DNA of 64,000 nt. Origin: Desulforadius tongensis (GTDB lineage: Bacteria > Bacillota > Desulfotomaculia > Desulfotomaculales > Desulfohalotomaculaceae). This document shows, piece after piece, positions 44,115 to 53,462 of this stretch. The translations under genes were made by a program, and so were the position numbers. The stretch spans positions 1 through 64,000 of the forward strand of contig NZ_JAFBCW010000013.1 of assembly GCF_016907915.1 (NCBI RefSeq), written 5' to 3'. Each line of letters starts with the position of its first letter. Positions within the stretch are counted from its first letter, which is position 1. The notes under the pieces are model-generated. The model searched no databases. It had not been told where the DNA came from and saw only the letters and a program-made list of their open reading frames with translations.

Positions 44115-45332
44115 ATGCGCAGAGTTTACTTTGATCATGCTGCCACTACGCCGGTGGATCCCGAGGTGGCAGAGCTGGTAATGAAGTACATGACTGAAAG
44201 TTACGGCAATCCATCCAGCGTACACAGTTTTGGCAGGGAAGTAAAAAAACCATTGGAATACGCCCGGGAGCAGGTTAGAAAAGCTATTGGCGCCGCTCAT
44301 GTGGGGGAAATTGCCTTTTGCAGCGGCGGTACCGAAGCGGCCAATATGGCACTGCGCGGGGCAGCTTATGCCAACAGGCAGAAGGGCAACCATATTATAA
44401 CCACGGCGGTGGAACACCACTGTGTGTTAACCACCTGTGAGCAGTTGGCTAAAGAAGGCTTTGAGGTTACGGTGCTGCCGGTGGACCAGTACGGCAGAAT
44501 TAGCGTTGAAGATGTGGCCAATGCTTTAACCGATCAAACTATTTTAGTTTCTATTATGCACGCCAACAATGAAGTGGGTACCATTATGCCCATTGCTGAA
44601 ATCGGCAAAATGTTAAAAAGTCAGGAACGCAGGATTATTTTCCATACCGATGCGGTGCAGAGTATTGGTAAACTGCCTGTGGATGTGGACCAGCTGAATG
44701 TGGATATGCTTACTTTTTCCGGCCACAAAATTTACGGGCCCAAGGGGATCGGTGTCATGTACCTGCGCCGGGGTACATGGTGGCAGCCGATAATGTACGG
44801 TGGTGGACAGGAACGGCGCCGCCGCCCGGGAACGGAGAATGCTCCGGCCATTATCGGGCTGGGCAGGGCGGTGGAAATGGCCGTTGCTAACAGGGAAGAA
44901 GAGGCGGAAAAATTAACGAAACTGCGGGACAAACTAGTGGACCGGGTGCTGAGCAGCATACCAAATTCGCGGCTGAACGGTCATCCCACCGAGCGCTTAC
45001 CGGGTCATGCCAGTTTTTGCTTTGAATTTGTAGAAGGGGAATCAATGCTGTTGTCTTTAGATATGCAGGGCATAGCTATTTCCAGCGGTTCTGCCTGTAC
45101 ATCCGGTTCGTTGGAACCGTCCCATGTACTGCTGGCCATGGGCATACCCAAAGAAATCGCCCACGGCAGCCTGCGGGTGACTTTAGGTAAATATAACACA
45201 GAAGAAGAAGTAGATTACTTTGTAGACAACCTAATACCTATTGTTGAACGGCTCAGAAAAATGTCGCCCCTCACCGGTGGTGGAGCATGTACGCCCTGTG
45301 CCTGTGCTGGCTGCGACCAAAGTAAAAAATAA
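44115..45332 (+). CDS. iscS: Cysteine desulfurase (IscS/NifS type) with Cys-rich tail
   Basis: This 405-residue PLP enzyme takes sulfur from cysteine for Fe-S clusters and tRNA thiolation. It has YFDHAATTPVDPEV, the VEHHCVL histidine, the PLP lysine in SGHKIYGPKG and the mobile catalytic cysteine SSGSACTSGSLEPSHV. The normal ending LRKMSPL is followed by an extra GGGACTPCACAGCDQSKK containing four cysteines. ATG 44115 follows GAGGAGG. It sits between its probable regulator and the scaffold iscU. Confidence 0.95.
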   Translation: MRRVYFDHAATTPVDPEVAELVMKYMTESYGNPSSVHSFGREVKKPLEYAREQVRKAIGAAHVGEIAFCSGGTEAANMALRGAAYANRQKGNHIITTAVEHHCVLTTCEQLAKEGFEVTVLPVDQYGRISVEDVANALTDQTILVSIMHANNEVGTIMPIAEIGKMLKSQERRIIFHTDAVQSIGKLPVDVDQLNVDMLTFSGHKIYGPKGIGVMYLRRGTWWQPIMYGGGQERRRRPGTENAPAIIGLGRAVEMAVANREEEAEKLTKLRDKLVDRVLSSIPNSRLNGHPTERLPGHASFCFEFVEGESMLLSLDMQGIAISSGSACTSGSLEPSHVLLAMGIPKEIAHGSLRVTLGKYNTEEEVDYFVDNLIPIVERLRKMSPLTGGGACTPCACAGCDQSKK

Positions 45333-45390
45333 ATTATAAAATTATAAGCTATAAATTATAAATTAAGTTGGGGGAGGAGAGGATAATAAT

Positions 45391-45765
45391 ATGTATAGTG
45401 AAAAAGTGATGGATCATTTCACCAATCCTCGCAACGTAGGGGAAATACCCGACGCTGATGCAGTGGGGCAGGTGGGCAACCCCAGCTGTGGAGATATTAT
45501 GAAGATTTTTCTCAAAATTAAAGATGATCGCATTGAAGATATAAAGTTTCAAACCTTTGGCTGCGGAGCGGCTATTGCCACCAGCAGTATGGTTACAGAA
45601 ATGGCCAAGAATAAAACACTGGATGAAGCATTAAAAATAACCAATAAAGCGGTGGCAGAAGAGTTGGACGGGCTGCCTCCCCAAAAGATGCACTGTTCCA
45701 ACCTGGCTGCCGATGCACTGCACGCAGCCATAGAGAATTATCGCCAAAAACAGAAAGGTGCGTAG
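45391..45765 (+). CDS. iscU: Fe-S cluster scaffold IscU/NifU-N
   Basis: This 124-residue scaffold has the three cluster-binding cysteines in GNPSCGD, TFGCGAA and KMHCSNLA, with the usual aspartate in the first motif. ATG 45391 follows GGGGGAGGAG at a 10-15-nt spacing. It receives sulfur from the IscS encoded 58 nt upstream. It lacks the C-terminal ferredoxin/NFU domains of full NifU. Confidence 0.95.
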   Translation: MYSEKVMDHFTNPRNVGEIPDADAVGQVGNPSCGDIMKIFLKIKDDRIEDIKFQTFGCGAAIATSSMVTEMAKNKTLDEALKITNKAVAEELDGLPPQKMHCSNLAADALHAAIENYRQKQKGA

Positions 45766-45775
45766 GTGAAAGATT

Positions 45776-46873
45776 TTGGGTAACAAAAAAAAGGTCGTTG
45801 TAGCCATGAGCGGCGGCGTAGACAGTTCTGTCACCGCCGCTTTATTACAGCAGCAGGGTTATGAATGTATTGGCGTAACCATGCAGATATGGGATCCGGA
45901 GGTCACTGCGGTAGATGATGATTTCGTTGGCTGCTGTTCGCTGACGGCGGTGGATGATGCCAGGCGGGTGGCGGACAAGCTGGGAATTCCCTATTATGTT
46001 CTCAACTTCCGGGATATTTTTGAAAAAACAGTGATAGATTATTTTACCGCTGAATATTTAAGAGGACGTACTCCCAACCCCTGCATTGCCTGCAACCGTT
46101 ATGTAAAATTCGAAGCTCTTTTAAATAAAGCCGCCGCCCTGGGGGCGGAATATGTGGCCACCGGTCATTATGCCCGGCTGGATTATTCCGAAGAACATAA
46201 TCGTTGGGTAATCAGAAAAGCGGAGGATAAGAGAAAAGATCAAACCTATGTATTATACGGCATGACACAACAGCAGATTGCCCATACGCTGATGCCCCTG
46301 GCTGAATACACTAAAGATGAAGTGCGGAAAATGGCGGCAAAACTGGGGTTGGCCACGGCATCCAAACCGGAGAGCCAGGAAATATGTTTTGTGCCGGACA
46401 ATAACTACCGCCGCTTTTTAGAAGAGCGCACCGGGGGCGGCTTTAAAAAAGGACCGTTTTTGGATTTAGAAGGAAATGTTCTTGGTGAGCACCGGGGCAT
46501 ACCATATTATACCATTGGGCAGCGCCGGGGATTAGGTATTGCCACCGGTGAAAGAATGTATGTGGTAGATATTGATGCCGGGCGCAATGCGGTAATTTTG
46601 GGGCCGGAAGAGGCTATTTTTACCAAAGAACTAATATCTTCTGATAATAACTTTATTTTATTTGCCGAACTGACAGAACCGGTTGAAGTAGAGGCTCAGA
46701 TAAGATATAACTCCAAACCATCCCCCGCCACCATCAGCCCGATGCCGGATGGGAGAGTGCACGTATCTTTCCATCAACCACAAAGGGCTGTTACCCCGGG
46801 ACAGGCGGTGGTGTTTTACCGGGGAGACTACCTGGTGGGCGGCGGAACAATAGAAAGAAAGGGGCCAAGCTGA
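45776..46873 (+). CDS. mnmA: tRNA-specific 2-thiouridylase MnmA
   Basis: This 365-residue enzyme adds sulfur to U34 of Lys, Glu and Gln tRNAs using sulfur from the adjacent IscS. The PP-loop AMSGGVDSSV, first cysteine in NPCIACNRYVKF, second in SQEICFVPDN, and GQRRGLGIA are present. TTG 45776 is preceded by TAGGTGAAA. It begins 11 nt after iscU, so the two genes are one transcription unit. Confidence 0.96.
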   Translation: MGNKKKVVVAMSGGVDSSVTAALLQQQGYECIGVTMQIWDPEVTAVDDDFVGCCSLTAVDDARRVADKLGIPYYVLNFRDIFEKTVIDYFTAEYLRGRTPNPCIACNRYVKFEALLNKAAALGAEYVATGHYARLDYSEEHNRWVIRKAEDKRKDQTYVLYGMTQQQIAHTLMPLAEYTKDEVRKMAAKLGLATASKPESQEICFVPDNNYRRFLEERTGGGFKKGPFLDLEGNVLGEHRGIPYYTIGQRRGLGIATGERMYVVDIDAGRNAVILGPEEAIFTKELISSDNNFILFAELTEPVEVEAQIRYNSKPSPATISPMPDGRVHVSFHQPQRAVTPGQAVVFYRGDYLVGGGTIERKGPS

Positions 46874-47014
46874 TGCTTTAATAAATGATTTCGCCCTGCT
46901 GTGCATTAATTACAGCTTTCCTGGCAAAAATACTGGTAGAGGATGTTCGAAAAATCCTATCGTGCTCCTTTTCGAACACTCGCTGGTAGTAGTTTTTGAA
47001 AGGAGGACCCTAAA

Positions 47015-47191
47015 TTGAATTGCCCTGTATGTGGAGGTAAAGCCACTGGGAAAATTGGGGTCGAACAGTATTACTGCTGGGACTGCTGTTTGGAATATCG
47101 GAAAAGTAAAGAAGGCGTACAAATTTTTGAAGTTGACGAAGATGGTAGCCTGGTAGCTTTTGATCCCACGAATCAAGATATGTTGATGTAG
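47015..47191 (+). CDS. Small zinc-ribbon protein, 58 aa
   Basis: A short gene starts at TTG 47015, 8 nt after AAAGGAGG. It encodes NCPVCGGKATGK, YYCWDCCLEY and a C-terminal acidic VDEDGSLVAFD. The two CxxC pairs predict one zinc ribbon. It follows a TGTTCGAAAA/TTTTCGAACA inverted repeat (46942-46978) and precedes the YtxH-like gene. Function unknown; I do not assign a family. Confidence 0.75.
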   Translation: MNCPVCGGKATGKIGVEQYYCWDCCLEYRKSKEGVQIFEVDEDGSLVAFDPTNQDMLM

Positions 47192-47223
47192 TACAGCTGC
47201 AGCAGAGGGGGTGAGTGGGGGTT

Positions 47224-47403
47224 ATGCGTGGATTTTGGCGTGGACTTGTAACCGGAAGCATTATTGGTGCCACAATGAGTATGTATATGACTCCAAATAA
47301 AAAAAGCCGCCGCAGTTTGATAGGGCCCCGTAGACGTAAACAAGCTGGTCGTATGATCAGGGGAGTTTCGAAAACAGTTCAAGAAATGATGAACTACAGG
47401 TGA
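47224..47403 (+). CDS. YtxH-like small membrane protein
   Basis: This ~59-residue protein has one N-terminal hydrophobic glycine-rich helix (GFWRGLVTGSIIGATMSMYM) and a strongly basic tail (KKSRRSLIGPRRRKQAGR), the layout of YtxH-like small membrane proteins. ATG 47224 lies in a G-rich run that also contains GTG 47215 as an alternative. A terminator follows at 47409. Role unknown. Confidence 0.7.
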   Translation: MRGFWRGLVTGSIIGATMSMYMTPNKKSRRSLIGPRRRKQAGRMIRGVSKTVQEMMNYR

Positions 47404-47408
47404 TTGGG

Positions 47409-47437
47409 AAAAAGTGAGGTAACAGGCCTCACTTTTT
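47409..47437 (+). terminator. Rho-independent terminator
   Basis: AAAAAGTGAGG (47409-47419) pairs perfectly with CCTCACTTTTT (47427-47437) around a 7-nt loop. Confidence 0.9.
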
Positions 47438-47454
47438 CTAATGGTGGTGAGTTC

Positions 47455-48501
47455 ATGAGGGCTTGGCGGAAAGAAACATACTGCTATATATTTTATATTT
47501 TAATATTCACTGCCGGTGCAGTTTTTATCTACCTGCTGCGCGAGTTATTTGTCACATTTTTATTAACCATTGTACTGGTGTACTTATTATATCCCCTGGT
47601 AAGTTCAATGGAAGCCAGGGGTACTTCCAGGGTAATGTCGATATTAATGGCTTACCTGGCCTTAATGATTGTTGCTGCCGCAGTTTTTATGTACGGCGTG
47701 CCCAGGTTGGTCAGTCAGCTGCACGCCCTTGTGGACATGCTGCCCATCTATACTGCCCGGGTGGAGGATTTGGTGCGGGAGGTTCAAAGCAGTTATTACC
47801 GGACTGAACTTCCGGCCGGCATGCGCCAGGCTATAAACCGGCAGATTGCTGAAGTGGAACTTATGCTGCAGGGTATTTTGGAGCAAACGGTGCAGGCCAT
47901 ACTGAGTTTGGTGGGATACGCTTTTAATATCTTGCTGGCCCCTGTGCTGGCATTTTATATTCTAAAAGACCTGGAGCATATTAAAGCACAGGTCAAAAGG
48001 TGGTTACCGGAAAAAAAGTATGCTGATTTTTGGGTGCTGGGAAGGCAGATTAACGAGGTATTAATCAATTTTATCAGAGGTCACTTAATTCTAATGTTTG
48101 TGGTGGGCTTAATGACCGGTTTAGCGATGATGCTGTTAAAGGTTGAGTATGGTGTGATGCTGGGAATTGCCGCCGGGATAGCCGAACTGATACCCTATTT
48201 CGGCCCGATAATAGGAGCGGTACCGGCGGTAACGGTGGCCTTACTGCAGTCCAAATGGCTGGCTTTAAAGGTTATACTGGCCATATTGATTGTACAGCAG
48301 CTGGAGGGCAATGTTATTGCTCCCAAGGTACTGGGTGAGAGTGTTGGCCTGCATCCCCTGATTATTATACTGGTGCTGGTAGCAGGGGCAAAACTTTTCG
48401 GAGTGGCGGGAATGCTGCTGGCAGTGCCGGTGGCAGCGATTTTACGCATTTTATTAATTTTTGGATATAAAAAAATGGTATATTTTCTTGACAGCTGCTA
48501 A
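47455..48501 (+). CDS. AI-2E/PerM family transporter (YrrI-like)
   Basis: This ~348-residue membrane protein has about seven helices and the family motif GIAELIPYFGPIIGAVPA, followed by QQLEGNVIAPKVLG and LVLVAGAKLFGVAGMLLAVP. The family (PF01594) includes exporters and Na+/H+ antiporters; the AI-2 name comes from one E. coli member. Its place before alaS is the common Firmicutes position, so no link to the LuxS gene is implied. ATG 47455 follows GGTGGTGA. Confidence 0.9.
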   Translation: MRAWRKETYCYIFYILIFTAGAVFIYLLRELFVTFLLTIVLVYLLYPLVSSMEARGTSRVMSILMAYLALMIVAAAVFMYGVPRLVSQLHALVDMLPIYTARVEDLVREVQSSYYRTELPAGMRQAINRQIAEVELMLQGILEQTVQAILSLVGYAFNILLAPVLAFYILKDLEHIKAQVKRWLPEKKYADFWVLGRQINEVLINFIRGHLILMFVVGLMTGLAMMLLKVEYGVMLGIAAGIAELIPYFGPIIGAVPAVTVALLQSKWLALKVILAILIVQQLEGNVIAPKVLGESVGLHPLIIILVLVAGAKLFGVAGMLLAVPVAAILRILLIFGYKKMVYFLDSC

Positions 48502-48503
48502 TC

Positions 48504-48533
48504 TTGACAGGATAAGGGAATTTTCTATATAAT
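48504..48533 (+). promoter_or_regulatory. Sigma-A promoter of alaS
   Basis: TTGACA (48504-48509) and TATAAT (48528-48533), 18-nt spacer; predicted start about 48540. Confidence 0.88.
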
Positions 48534-48551
48534 AAGCCCAAATGACCTGCT

Positions 48552-48597
48552 AAAAGGCCTTTCCGCCCCGCAACGGTTTTTGGGAGGGAAGGTTTTT
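48552..48597 (+). terminator. Attenuator-like hairpin in the alaS leader
   Basis: CCTTTCCGCCCC (48558-48569) pairs imperfectly with GGGAGGGAAGG (48582-48592) and is followed by TTTTT, within the ~90-nt leader between promoter and start. No T-box consensus is present, so the controlling signal, if any, is unclear. Confidence 0.6.
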
Positions 48598-48629
48598 CTA
48601 TTATACAAGAAGGAGTGGAGGTAAGAACC

Positions 48630-51266
48630 TTGACCGGTAGTGAAATTAGGGAAAGTTTTCTAAAGTTTTTTGAAGAGCGCGGCCATCAAATACAACCCAG
48701 CGCGTCATTAATTCCGCACAATGACCCCAGTATATTATGGACCGCGGCGGGCATGGTGCCCTTTAAGCCATTTTTTACCGGGCAGGCAACACCTGAAAAC
48801 AAGCGGGTTACCACCTGTCAAAAATGCCTGCGCACACCTGATATTGAAGAAGTGGGTAAAACCGCCCGTCACCATACTTTTTTTGAAATGCTTGGTAACT
48901 TTTCCTTTGGCGACTACTTTAAGGATGATGCCATTCCCTGGGCCTGGGAGTTTGTAACGGAGGTTCTCAAGCTGCCGAAGGACAAACTTTGGATAACTAT
49001 TTACAAAGATGATGATGAAGCCTTTGAAATATGGCATAAAAAAGTGGGCGTGCCGGAGGACAGAATAGTTCGGATGGGGAAAGACACCAACTTTTGGGAA
49101 ATCGGTGTCGGCCCCTGCGGGCCCTGTTCTGAAATATACATAGATTTGGGCGAAGAACGGGGCTGCGGCAGGGCTGATTGTAAAGTGGGATGCGACTGCG
49201 ACCGTTATTTAGAAATATGGAATCTGGTATTTATACAGTTTTTCCGGGATGAAGAAGGCAGCTATTCGCCATTAAAGAACAAGGGTATTGATACCGGCAT
49301 GGGGCTGGAGCGGGTGGCTTCTGTGCTGCAAAAAGTACCTACCAACTTTGATACAGATTTACTGCGGGATATTATGGATTTTGCTTCCACCCTGGTGCAG
49401 GTAAAATACGGTGAAAGTAAAGAAACGGATTTGGCGCTGAAGGTAATTGCAGACCATGCCAGGGCTATTACCTTTGCCATCAGTGACGGTGCACTGCCGT
49501 CTAACGAAGGGCGGGGCTATGTAATTCGCCGTCTGCTGCGCCGGGCAGTGCGCTACGGCCGGGTATTGGGTATGGAAGGTACATTCTTATACCAGGTGGC
49601 CGGCGCGGTAATCAAAAAAATGTCCGATGCCTATCCGGAACTGGAACAAAAGAAAGACCATATTTTGCGCCTGATTCGCATTGAAGAGGAGCGCTTTTTG
49701 GAAACACTGGCCCAGGGTACGGAAATATTAAACCAGTTAATGAAGGAAGCAAAATCCACCGGTAAGACAGAGATTACCGGTGAAGATGCTTTCAAACTAT
49801 ATGACACTTACGGCTTCCCGCTGGAGTTAACCAAAGAAATAGCCGGAGAAGAGGGGCTAACCGTTGACGAAGACGGGTTTAAAAAAGCACTGGAAGAACA
49901 GCGTCAAAGGGCAAGGGAAGCCCGCCGGGAAACAGAATACCTTTCTGAACGGGGGGCAATGTACAAGGCACTGAAAGAAGAATATGGCGAAACAACTTTT
50001 GTGGGTTACGGCCAACTTAATGCCGAAGCCAACGTACTGGCAATTATTAAGGATGACCTGCAGGAACTTTCTGCCCAGGCAGGTGAAGAGGTGGAAATAA
50101 TTTTAGATGTCACCCCCTGTTATGCCGAAAGCGGCGGTCAGGTTGCCGACCATGGTTATATAACTGCCAAAGATTGTAAAGTAGAGGTGTACTCGGTATA
50201 TAAACCGGTGGAGAACTTTATCGTACACCGGGGTAAAGTACAGTCCGGTGTGCTGCGCCGTCACCATAGGGTGCAGGTGGAAGTTGACGGTGGGCGGCGT
50301 ATGAAAACCGCTCGCAATCACTCGGCCACCCACCTGGTACATCAAGCGCTGAAGGAGGTCCTGGGTGACCACGTTAACCAGGCGGGTTCCCTGGTGGAAC
50401 CGGATCGTTTGCGCTTTGACTTTACCCATTATGCCGCTTTAACAGCGGGAGAACTGCAGCGGATTGAAAAAATAGTTAACGATATGGTGCTGGCTAATTT
50501 ACCGGTGGAAAGTTTTGAAACATCGCTGTCAAAAGCAAAATCAATGGGTGCAATGGCACTGTTTGGCGAGAAATACGGCCAGACTGTAAGAGTGGTAAAA
50601 ATGGGTGATTTTAGTTTGGAACTGTGTGGAGGTACCCACGTTACCTCAACCTCAGAAATAGGGCTGTTTAAAATAATATCCGAAAGCAGCATCGGTTCAG
50701 GAATACGCCGTATTGAAGCGGTTACCGGCCAGGGAGTATTAAACTACCTGGAAGCTAAAGAAGAGCAGTTAAATCAAATTGCGGGGATAGTTAAAGCATC
50801 ACCCCATGAGGCGGTAAAGAAAGTACAGTCACTGCAGAATAGAATAAAAGAACTGGAACATGAATTGGAAACGTTAAGAAATAAACTGTCCAAGCAGGAG
50901 GCTGCCGGCATTGTGGAACAGGCAAGGGAGATTAATAATATTAAAGTGCTGGCAGCAGTGGTTGATGCTCAGAATATGGACGGGCTGCGCAGTATGGTGG
51001 ATATGCTGCGGGACAAGCTTGGGTCCGGCATGGTAGTGCTGGGTGCCGATACCGGGGGCAAAGCCAGCCTGGTGGCGGCAGCCACTAAGGATGTAGTAAA
51101 ACAGGGCCTGCACGCCGGAAAGGTAATTAAGGAAGTGGCTCAGGTTGTAGGTGGCGGCGGCGGCGGACGCCCGGATATGGCCCAAGCCGGGGGTAAAGAC
51201 CCCTCTAAGCTGCAGCAGGCGATGGAAAAAGCCTACGCCGTAATTGAGGACCAACTAAAACAATAA
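48630..51266 (+). CDS. alaS: Alanyl-tRNA synthetase
   Basis: This ~878-residue synthetase starts at TTG 48630, 8 nt after TGGAGGT; GTG 48615 overlaps that site. The class II core has SLIPHNDPSILWTAAGM and FFEMLGNFSFGDYF. The editing domain has the zinc motifs HSATHLVHQAL and ELCGGTHV. The C-terminal glycine-rich GGGGGGRPDMAQAGG closes the protein. It has its own promoter and hairpin leader. It is followed by ireB and ruvX as in most Firmicutes. Confidence 0.96.
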   Translation: MTGSEIRESFLKFFEERGHQIQPSASLIPHNDPSILWTAAGMVPFKPFFTGQATPENKRVTTCQKCLRTPDIEEVGKTARHHTFFEMLGNFSFGDYFKDDAIPWAWEFVTEVLKLPKDKLWITIYKDDDEAFEIWHKKVGVPEDRIVRMGKDTNFWEIGVGPCGPCSEIYIDLGEERGCGRADCKVGCDCDRYLEIWNLVFIQFFRDEEGSYSPLKNKGIDTGMGLERVASVLQKVPTNFDTDLLRDIMDFASTLVQVKYGESKETDLALKVIADHARAITFAISDGALPSNEGRGYVIRRLLRRAVRYGRVLGMEGTFLYQVAGAVIKKMSDAYPELEQKKDHILRLIRIEEERFLETLAQGTEILNQLMKEAKSTGKTEITGEDAFKLYDTYGFPLELTKEIAGEEGLTVDEDGFKKALEEQRQRAREARRETEYLSERGAMYKALKEEYGETTFVGYGQLNAEANVLAIIKDDLQELSAQAGEEVEIILDVTPCYAESGGQVADHGYITAKDCKVEVYSVYKPVENFIVHRGKVQSGVLRRHHRVQVEVDGGRRMKTARNHSATHLVHQALKEVLGDHVNQAGSLVEPDRLRFDFTHYAALTAGELQRIEKIVNDMVLANLPVESFETSLSKAKSMGAMALFGEKYGQTVRVVKMGDFSLELCGGTHVTSTSEIGLFKIISESSIGSGIRRIEAVTGQGVLNYLEAKEEQLNQIAGIVKASPHEAVKKVQSLQNRIKELEHELETLRNKLSKQEAAGIVEQAREINNIKVLAAVVDAQNMDGLRSMVDMLRDKLGSGMVVLGADTGGKASLVAAATKDVVKQGLHAGKVIKEVAQVVGGGGGGRPDMAQAGGKDPSKLQQAMEKAYAVIEDQLKQ

Positions 51267-51281
51267 TAAAAGGATTGGGGG

Positions 51282-51302
51282 TCGGCTCTTTTCCGGAGCC
51301 GG
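51282..51302 (+). terminator. Hairpin after alaS
   Basis: TCGGCTC (51282-51288) pairs with GAGCCGG (51296-51302), including one G-T pair; the run of T expected for an intrinsic terminator is absent, so it may only attenuate. Confidence 0.45.
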
Positions 51303-51408
51303 CCTCCGCTGTTATTTGGGTGTAAAGTTTTTAATATTAAAGGAAAATAGCATTGATTGGCGAATATAGAAATTAAAATGGGCAATATTACAAAAGGGAG
51401 GTTTTGCC

Positions 51409-51663
51409 ATGGCCAGGGACTATTCTGAAGATACCGTTATGTTTAAAGTACAGGCTGAAGAGAATCAGGCTCAGGACATCCTGATGACAGTATATGCTGC
51501 CTTGAAGGAAAAGGGTTATAACCCTATTAACCAGCTTGTGGGGTATCTGTTATCCGGCGATCCCGCTTATATCACCAGCCACGGCAATGCCCGTAGCTTG
51601 ATTAGACGCTTGGAAAGAGACGAATTACTGGAAGAACTGCTGCGTCATTATCTAGATAAATAA
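51409..51663 (+). CDS. ireB: IreB-family regulatory phosphoprotein (UPF0297)
   Basis: This 84-residue protein matches IreB/YrzL across its length: [46 protein letters not shown] and the final [16 protein letters not shown]. In Enterococcus the N-terminal threonine region is phosphorylated by the kinase IreK. ATG 51409 follows AAAGGGAGG. The order alaS-ireB-(AKR)-ruvX-DUF1292 equals alaS-yrzL-yrrK-yrzB with one inserted gene. Confidence 0.94.
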   Translation: MARDYSEDTVMFKVQAEENQAQDILMTVYAALKEKGYNPINQLVGYLLSGDPAYITSHGNARSLIRRLERDELLEELLRHYLDK

Positions 51664-51713
51664 TAATAATAACATAGCAATGCCTTCCTTTGCGAAAGGG
51701 AGTTTATTTTTTT

Positions 51714-52661
51714 ATGCAATATCGTCATCTGGGTAACACAGGCTTTAAAGTTTCCCGGTTATGTTTTGGTGCCTTAACCATCGGGCCGCTGCAGGCTAAC
51801 CTGCCCGTTGCACAGGGGGCCCGGGTACTGCGCAGGGCGCTGGAATATGGCGTAAACTTTATTGACACCGCGGAATACTATCAAACTTACCCGTATATCA
51901 AAGAAGCACTAAAGGGCTGGACATCCGGTGTATACATAACTACCAAAAGTTATGCTTACACCCGTGAGGGGATGCAAAAAAGTTTGCACCGTGCCCTGCA
52001 GGAACTAAACCGGGACTATATAGATATTTTTTTGCTGCATGAACAGGAGTCAATATTAACAATAAAGGGCCACTGGGAGGCAATGGAATACCTGCTGCAG
52101 GCCAAGCAGGCCGGTAAAGTAAGGGCTGTAGGTATTTCCACCCACTGTGTGGCTGGGGTAACCGCAGCAGCAAGCATACCGGAAATAGACGTCATTCACC
52201 CGTTAATTAATATTGATGGTATTGGCATTCAGGATGGAACGGCTGCGGACATGTTAGAAGCCATTAAATCTGCCGCCAGGGCGGGTAAAGGACTGTACGG
52301 CATGAAAGCCCTGGGAGGCGGTAACCTGTTGGCCAGTTATGACCGGGCGATACAGTATGTACTGGGCATAGATGAGCTGTCTGCAGTGGCCGTTGGGATG
52401 CAGACAATAGAAGAAGTGGAATACAACGTGCGGGTTTTTAATGGTGAAGAAATACCCGCCGCCCTGCAGTCCAGGGTAAGGCGTAAGCCGCGCCAATTAC
52501 ACATTGAAGAATGGTGCCGGGGATGCGGCGCCTGTGTTGAACGCTGTCAGGCAGGCGCGCTGAAAGTGGTTAATAACAAAGCCGTTGTTGATAAAAAACT
52601 TTGCCGGGTATGCGGGTACTGTGGGGCGGTGTGCCCGGAATTTTGCATAAAGATTATTTAG
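51714..52661 (+). CDS. Aldo/keto reductase with C-terminal ferredoxin domain
   Basis: This ~315-residue protein has an AKR barrel (residues 1-~260) with the catalytic tyrosine in [15 protein letters not shown] and lysine in ITTKSY. It ends in a two-[4Fe-4S] ferredoxin: [11 protein letters not shown] and [11 protein letters not shown]. Such proteins are common in anaerobes; a redox partner and substrate are unknown. ATG 51714 follows AAAGGGAG at a long spacing. It is inserted between ireB and ruvX, where Bacillus has none. Confidence 0.9.
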   Translation: MQYRHLGNTGFKVSRLCFGALTIGPLQANLPVAQGARVLRRALEYGVNFIDTAEYYQTYPYIKEALKGWTSGVYITTKSYAYTREGMQKSLHRALQELNRDYIDIFLLHEQESILTIKGHWEAMEYLLQAKQAGKVRAVGISTHCVAGVTAAASIPEIDVIHPLINIDGIGIQDGTAADMLEAIKSAARAGKGLYGMKALGGGNLLASYDRAIQYVLGIDELSAVAVGMQTIEEVEYNVRVFNGEEIPAALQSRVRRKPRQLHIEEWCRGCGACVERCQAGALKVVNNKAVVDKKLCRVCGYCGAVCPEFCIKII

Positions 52662-52671
52662 GGGGATAAAC

Positions 52672-53079
52672 TTGCGAGTAATGGGACTTGACGTGGGGGA
52701 CAAAACTATAGGAGTGGCTGTCAGCGATTTAATGGGCTGGACGGCCCAGGGTTTAGAGGTTATACGCCGCTCCAATGAGGAAAAGGATATAAATAGATTG
52801 GCGCAGATTGTAGAGCAGTACCAGGTAGAGAAAATAGTGGTGGGATTACCCAAAAATATGAATGGCACCATAGGCCCCCAGGGAGAAAAGGTACAGCGGT
52901 TTTCTGAAAAAATCAAGAATGTACTGAAGCTGCCGGTGGAGTTTTGGGATGAGCGTTTAACCACTGTGGCGGCGGAAAGAATGCTGATAGAAGCAGATGT
53001 CAGCAGAAGTAAGAGAAAAAAAGTAATAGATAAAATGGCCGCTGTTTTGATACTGCAGGGATATTTAGATAGTGTTTAA
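52672..53079 (+). CDS. ruvX: Holliday-junction-resolvase-like RuvX (YqgF)
   Basis: This 135-residue RNase H-like nuclease has [30 protein letters not shown] and [13 protein letters not shown], the three conserved acidic motifs of YqgF. It functions in pre-16S rRNA 5' maturation and possibly DNA recombination. TTG 52672 follows TTAGGGGGA. It lies 10 nt after the aldo/keto reductase, indicating co-transcription. Confidence 0.95.
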   Translation: MRVMGLDVGDKTIGVAVSDLMGWTAQGLEVIRRSNEEKDINRLAQIVEQYQVEKIVVGLPKNMNGTIGPQGEKVQRFSEKIKNVLKLPVEFWDERLTTVAAERMLIEADVSRSKRKKVIDKMAAVLILQGYLDSV

Positions 53080-53104
53080 AAATGTCAAATTATGATTAAA
53101 TTAC

Positions 53105-53131
53105 TTGACAATTGGTTATATTTGGTATAAA
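53105..53131 (+). promoter_or_regulatory. Candidate promoter of the DUF1292 gene
   Basis: TTGACA (53105-53110) and TATAAA (53126-53131), with a short 15-nt spacer. Confidence 0.55.
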
Positions 53132-53164
53132 ATGCAATTAATTTAAACAATGAGGTGATACGTT

Positions 53165-53431
53165 TTGCCAGAACATGATGAAGTAATTACATTAGTAGAT
53201 GAAGAAAATCAGGAACATGATTTTACCGTAGTAGACGTGCTGGAAGTAGAAGGTTCCGAGTATGCCATTTTACTTCCCGTCCAAGAAGATACTGACGAGG
53301 CAATTATTTTAAAATTTGCTAAAGATGAAGACGGCAATGATCTCTTAGTAGATATTGAGGAAGACGAAGAATGGGAAAAAGTGGCTGATGCCTGGGAAGA
53401 GTTAGTGATGAAGGAAGGAGAAGAAAGCTAG
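53165..53431 (+). CDS. DUF1292 acidic protein (YrzB-like)
   Basis: This 88-residue, very acidic protein matches DUF1292: ITLVDEENQEHDFTVVDVLE, EYAILLPVQ and a C-terminal WEKVADAWEELV. TTG 53165 follows GAGGTGAT. It is the conserved end of the alaS-ruvX cluster in Firmicutes and is followed by a strong terminator. Function unknown. Confidence 0.92.
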   Translation: MPEHDEVITLVDEENQEHDFTVVDVLEVEGSEYAILLPVQEDTDEAIILKFAKDEDGNDLLVDIEEDEEWEKVADAWEELVMKEGEES

Positions 53432-53462
53432 CAGTATAGCGTTAAATAATGGATTTCATATC

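Noticed and set aside
47455-48501. AI-2E family transporter as a functional partner of the LuxS fusion
   Set aside because: Its position before alaS is the common housekeeping position in Firmicutes, it is ~27 kb away, and most family members do not transport AI-2.
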